Assembly: GCA_020846515.1 (NCBI GenBank) | Contig: JADLDX010000001.1 | Span: forward strand, 1-7,110 | Reading direction: 5' to 3' | DNA length: 7,110 bases | DNA from: Pirellulaceae bacterium | GTDB taxonomy: Bacteria; Planctomycetota; Planctomycetia; Pirellulales; Pirellulaceae | Part shown: piece by piece, positions 5,185 to 7,110 of the stretch | Position numbering within the stretch: the stretch's first letter is position 1 | Layout of the letters: every line of letters starts with the position of its first letter | Made by a program: the position numbers and the translations under genes | Notes under the pieces: model-generated | Database searches by the model: none | Told to the model about the DNA's origin: nothing | What the model saw: only the letters and a program-made list of their open reading frames with translations

Positions 5185-5943
5185 GTGCGCCAGGCGTTGA
5201 TTAGCGATATCCATAGCAATCTTGAGGCTTTGACAACCGTGCTGGGTGATATCGCGCGGCAGAAAGTCGACCGCATAGTCTGCTTGGGAGATATTGTGGG
5301 CTATGGTCCCAATCCTTGCGAGTGCTTGGATTTGGTGATCGATAAAGCCGACTTGACGATTCTTGGAAACCACGATCAAGCCGCCTTGTTTGATCCGGAC
5401 GGTTTCAATCCAGTGGCTTTGAAGGCCATCTATTGGACGCGTGATGTGCTCGACCGGGCGCCAGGCCGAGCCAGTGTCGTGAATCGTCGTTGGGATTTTC
5501 TCAGCGAATTACCGAAAAAACGACAAGAAGGCGATATTCTTTTCGTCCATGGTTCGCCGCGCGATCCAACGAACGAGTATGTGTTTCCTGAAACGATTTA
5601 TGACCAGAATCGCATGAAGGTGCTGTTCGATCAGATCAAGCACTTGAGTTTCCAGGGTCACACACATATGCCGGGCGTATTCACGACCGAAGGTGAATTC
5701 ATTTCACCTGAGGAGTGCGATTATCGCTACAAATACGGCGATGAAAAGTTGATGGTCAACGTCGGTTCGGTGGGCCAGCCGCGGGACGAAGACCCTCGAG
5801 CCTGTTATGTCTTGTTGGACGACAAGAAGCAGGAAATTGAATTCCGGAGGTTGGAGTACGATCTGGAAAGTACGATCCGGAAAATCTACGACATACCGGA
5901 CTTGGACGATATGCTTGGCGATCGTTTGAGAGGTGGCCGCTGA
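5185..5943 (+). CDS. Calcineurin-like metallophosphoesterase, paralog 1
   Basis: This is a predicted cytoplasmic two-metal phosphoesterase of the Metallophos_2 (YfcE-like) group. The substrate is unknown; phosphodiesters, nucleotides or phosphoproteins are all possible. The 252 residues carry the full metal-binding set: SDIHSN (D8, H10), CLGDIVGYGP (D36), GNHD (61-64), FVHGS (H122) and FQGHTH (156-161). Additional conserved blocks are NEYVFPETIY (130-139), MVNVGSVGQPRD (about 188-199) and a C-terminal LGDRL. There is no signal peptide. The start is GTG; the first catalytic strand begins four residues later, so an internal start is excluded. A weak purine-rich AAAAGAG precedes it. A second paralog follows 188 bases downstream on the same strand, so the pair is a tandem duplication and may be co-transcribed. 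Family assignment is firm; the role is not known. Confidence 0.93.
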   Translation: MRQALISDIHSNLEALTTVLGDIARQKVDRIVCLGDIVGYGPNPCECLDLVIDKADLTILGNHDQAALFDPDGFNPVALKAIYWTRDVLDRAPGRASVVNRRWDFLSELPKKRQEGDILFVHGSPRDPTNEYVFPETIYDQNRMKVLFDQIKHLSFQGHTHMPGVFTTEGEFISPEECDYRYKYGDEKLMVNVGSVGQPRDEDPRACYVLLDDKKQEIEFRRLEYDLESTIRKIYDIPDLDDMLGDRLRGGR

Positions 5944-6131
5944 TTTCCGATTGGGGGAGGAATCAGCCTTCAGGCCGGCTCAGCCCCCCGTCAACAGCTA
6001 GCCACTTTCGATCGGCTTCACTACACTGATGGCACGTCGCCAGGTTTCACTCAGGATAGGTTCCACACGACGTGCTTAACTCTCGGTCCCTCCAGACCGC
6101 TTAGTCGCCCACCAGCCAGGGAATCAGTGCG
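5944..6131. other. Intergenic gap with inverted repeats between the phosphoesterase paralogs
   Basis: This gap of 188 bases contains no credible gene. GGGGG (5953-5957) can pair with CCCCC (within 5984-5989) around a 26-base loop that holds its own GCC-TTCA-GGC mini-hairpin, but no T-run follows. GCACGTCG (6032-6039) is perfectly inverted at 6068-6075 (CGACGTGC) with a 28-base spacer. These could be a processing or attenuation structure between the two genes, or chance. I see no clear promoter. Confidence 0.35.
6118..6122 (+). promoter_or_regulatory. Ribosome binding site supporting the TTG start of paralog 2
   Basis: AGGGA lies 9 bases before the TTG at 6132. No in-frame ATG or GTG is near, and the catalytic N-terminal strand begins immediately after the TTG, so this site supports the rare start codon. 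Confidence 0.6.
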
Positions 6132-6878
6132 TTGCGTCGAGCCATTCTCAGTGATATTCACGGCAACTATACCGCTCTGGAGGCTGTGCTACGCGATGTA
6201 GCCGAACAAGGCTGCCAGCAGATCATGTGCTTAGGCGATGTCGTCGGCTATGGCCCGGAGCCGCAGCGATGTGTCGATGCAGTGGCCAAGTTTGACGCAT
6301 GTATTCTAGGCAATCATGACTTGGCCGCGTTGTTCGACCCGGAAGGCTTCAGCAGTGCGGCTGAACAGGCCATCCTGTGGACTCGTAAACAACTGGAAAC
6401 TGGCGATACCCCAGAGAATTGCCGTCGGCGTTTGGAGTTCCTCGCCCGCTTGCCTCGCGTTCGCCGCGAAGGGTCCGCCCTGTTTGTACACGGATCGGTG
6501 CGAAATCCCATCAACGAATATGTCTTTCCTGAAGACATCTACAATCGTCGCAAGATGGAAAAGCTCTTTTCGATGGTTCAGAAGGTCTGCTTCCAAGGTC
6601 ACACCCATGTGCCAGGGGTGTTCACCGCCGAGCTAAAGTTTCATCGGCCAGCCGACATGAACCACGCTTTCCAAATGACCGATGAAAAGATCATGGTCAA
6701 TGTCGGCTCGGTTGGCCAACCGCGCGACGGCGATTTCCGAAGCTGCTATGTCATCTTGGACGAACCGTGGATCTACTTTCGCCGCGTCGAATATAACGTT
6801 TCCGATACCGCGCAAAAGATCTATGCCACCGGCGAACTAGAACGGTTCCTGGGCGATCGATTGTTTGAGGGCAAGTAA
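6132..6878 (+). CDS. Calcineurin-like metallophosphoesterase, paralog 2
   Basis: This is a second predicted two-metal phosphoesterase, about half identical to its upstream neighbour along the whole length by hand alignment. All metal ligands are kept: SDIHGN (D8, H10), CLGDVVGYGP (D36), GNHD (60-63), FVHGS (H120) and FQGHTH (154-159). NEYVFPEDIY (128-137), MVNVGSVGQPRD (188-199) and LGDRL near the C-terminus are shared with paralog 1. The two differ mainly in the segment after GNHD (about 70-100) and after GHTH (about 165-185), regions that could set substrate choice. The length is 248 residues and there is no signal peptide. The start is TTG, supported by AGGGA upstream. Both genes appear intact and active-site complete, so this is a maintained tandem duplication, not a decaying copy. 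The substrate is unknown. Confidence 0.93.
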   Translation: MRRAILSDIHGNYTALEAVLRDVAEQGCQQIMCLGDVVGYGPEPQRCVDAVAKFDACILGNHDLAALFDPEGFSSAAEQAILWTRKQLETGDTPENCRRRLEFLARLPRVRREGSALFVHGSVRNPINEYVFPEDIYNRRKMEKLFSMVQKVCFQGHTHVPGVFTAELKFHRPADMNHAFQMTDEKIMVNVGSVGQPRDGDFRSCYVILDEPWIYFRRVEYNVSDTAQKIYATGELERFLGDRLFEGK

Positions 6879-7072
6879 CCGATTAGGTCGTGGCCAGCGT
6901 TGCCCAAAGCGTGCTTGTCATGCACAATGACGGTAGGCTGATAGGTACGCTTTTGGATGGGCTGAAACGATAGGTTGATAAAATCGGCGAATAGTTTGTG
7001 CATTCGACCGTGGCATATGTTAGCCTTTTTAGCCGTGGTGATCACTTTGTGGAATCAGTTGAGACCCTTCGG
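6879..7072. other. Intergenic region downstream of the phosphoesterase pair
   Basis: I see no credible gene here. A small hairpin, GTCAT/ATGAC (6917-6921 with 6927-6931, 5-base loop), lies about 40 bases after the paralog 2 stop but lacks a T-run. TTGATA (6975-6980) resembles a -35 box and TATGTT (7016-7021) a -10 box, but they are too far apart to form one promoter. Confidence 0.3.
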
Positions 7073-7110
7073 ATGCAGACTATTACTTTGCGGGTGGTGA
7101 CCGGATCGGA
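7073..7110 (+). CDS. Possible start of a further gene, cut by the window edge
   Basis: An ATG at 7073 opens a frame that runs off the window, reading MQTITLRVVTGS. A GTG at 7049 is in frame and would add eight residues. GAG lies 9 bases before the ATG. The beta-strand-like start ending in V-V-T-G-S resembles the beginning of an FHA domain (phosphothreonine-binding), but twelve residues are too few to call it. Same strand and short distance suggest it could follow the phosphoesterases. Confidence 0.35.
   Translation, partial: MQTITLRVVTGS

Noticed and set aside
6821..7045. Minus-strand frame of 74 codons at the right edge
   Set aside because: It overlaps the end of the second phosphoesterase gene antisense and shows no recognisable domain.

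Overview
The window looks like chromosomal housekeeping DNA from a Gram-negative bacterium of moderate GC. My best guess is a planctomycete of the Pirellula/Rhodopirellula type. This is inferred from lipid A synthesis (lpxB), an archaeal-type phosphoglycerate mutase, frequent GTG/TTG starts, and two families of short palindromic repeats that I recall, without having checked, as common in such genomes. I see no phage, defence or biosynthetic cluster, and no RNA gene.

Layout. The left edge carries the 3' part of a membrane-anchored YcxB-like protein (+, to 424). A convergent gap (425-640) is filled by two pairs of inverted, GC-rich repeats. Next come two genes on the minus strand, probably one transcription unit: a five-helix heme-copper oxidase subunit III (2533-1889) followed by 2,3-bisphosphoglycerate-independent phosphoglycerate mutase of the ApgM type (1846-641). 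A 92-base divergent gap separates them from lpxB (+, 2626-3807). A second convergent gap (3808-4044) holds a tandem 28-29 bp repeat array, an inverted copy of that repeat, and a 124-bp MITE-like element with 18-bp perfect terminal inverted repeats and a 10-bp near-perfect flanking direct repeat. tsaB (-, 4878-4045) follows. A 306-base divergent gap leads to two tandem paralogous calcineurin-like metallophosphoesterases (+, 5185-5943 and 6132-6878). At the right edge there may be the first codons of another + strand gene (from 7073).

The genes do not form one pathway. They serve respiration, glycolysis, lipid A synthesis and tRNA t6A modification, plus a duplicated phosphoesterase of unknown substrate. 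The most notable features are the repeats. Both convergent gene pairs have their shared 3' ends occupied by palindromic repeat clusters, and at both sites the repeats run into the end of a reading frame. In lpxB the stop codon lies inside a repeat copy. The MITE-like insertion inside the inverted copy of another repeat is the clearest sign of mobile DNA here. I did not find strong evidence for a new multi-gene system.
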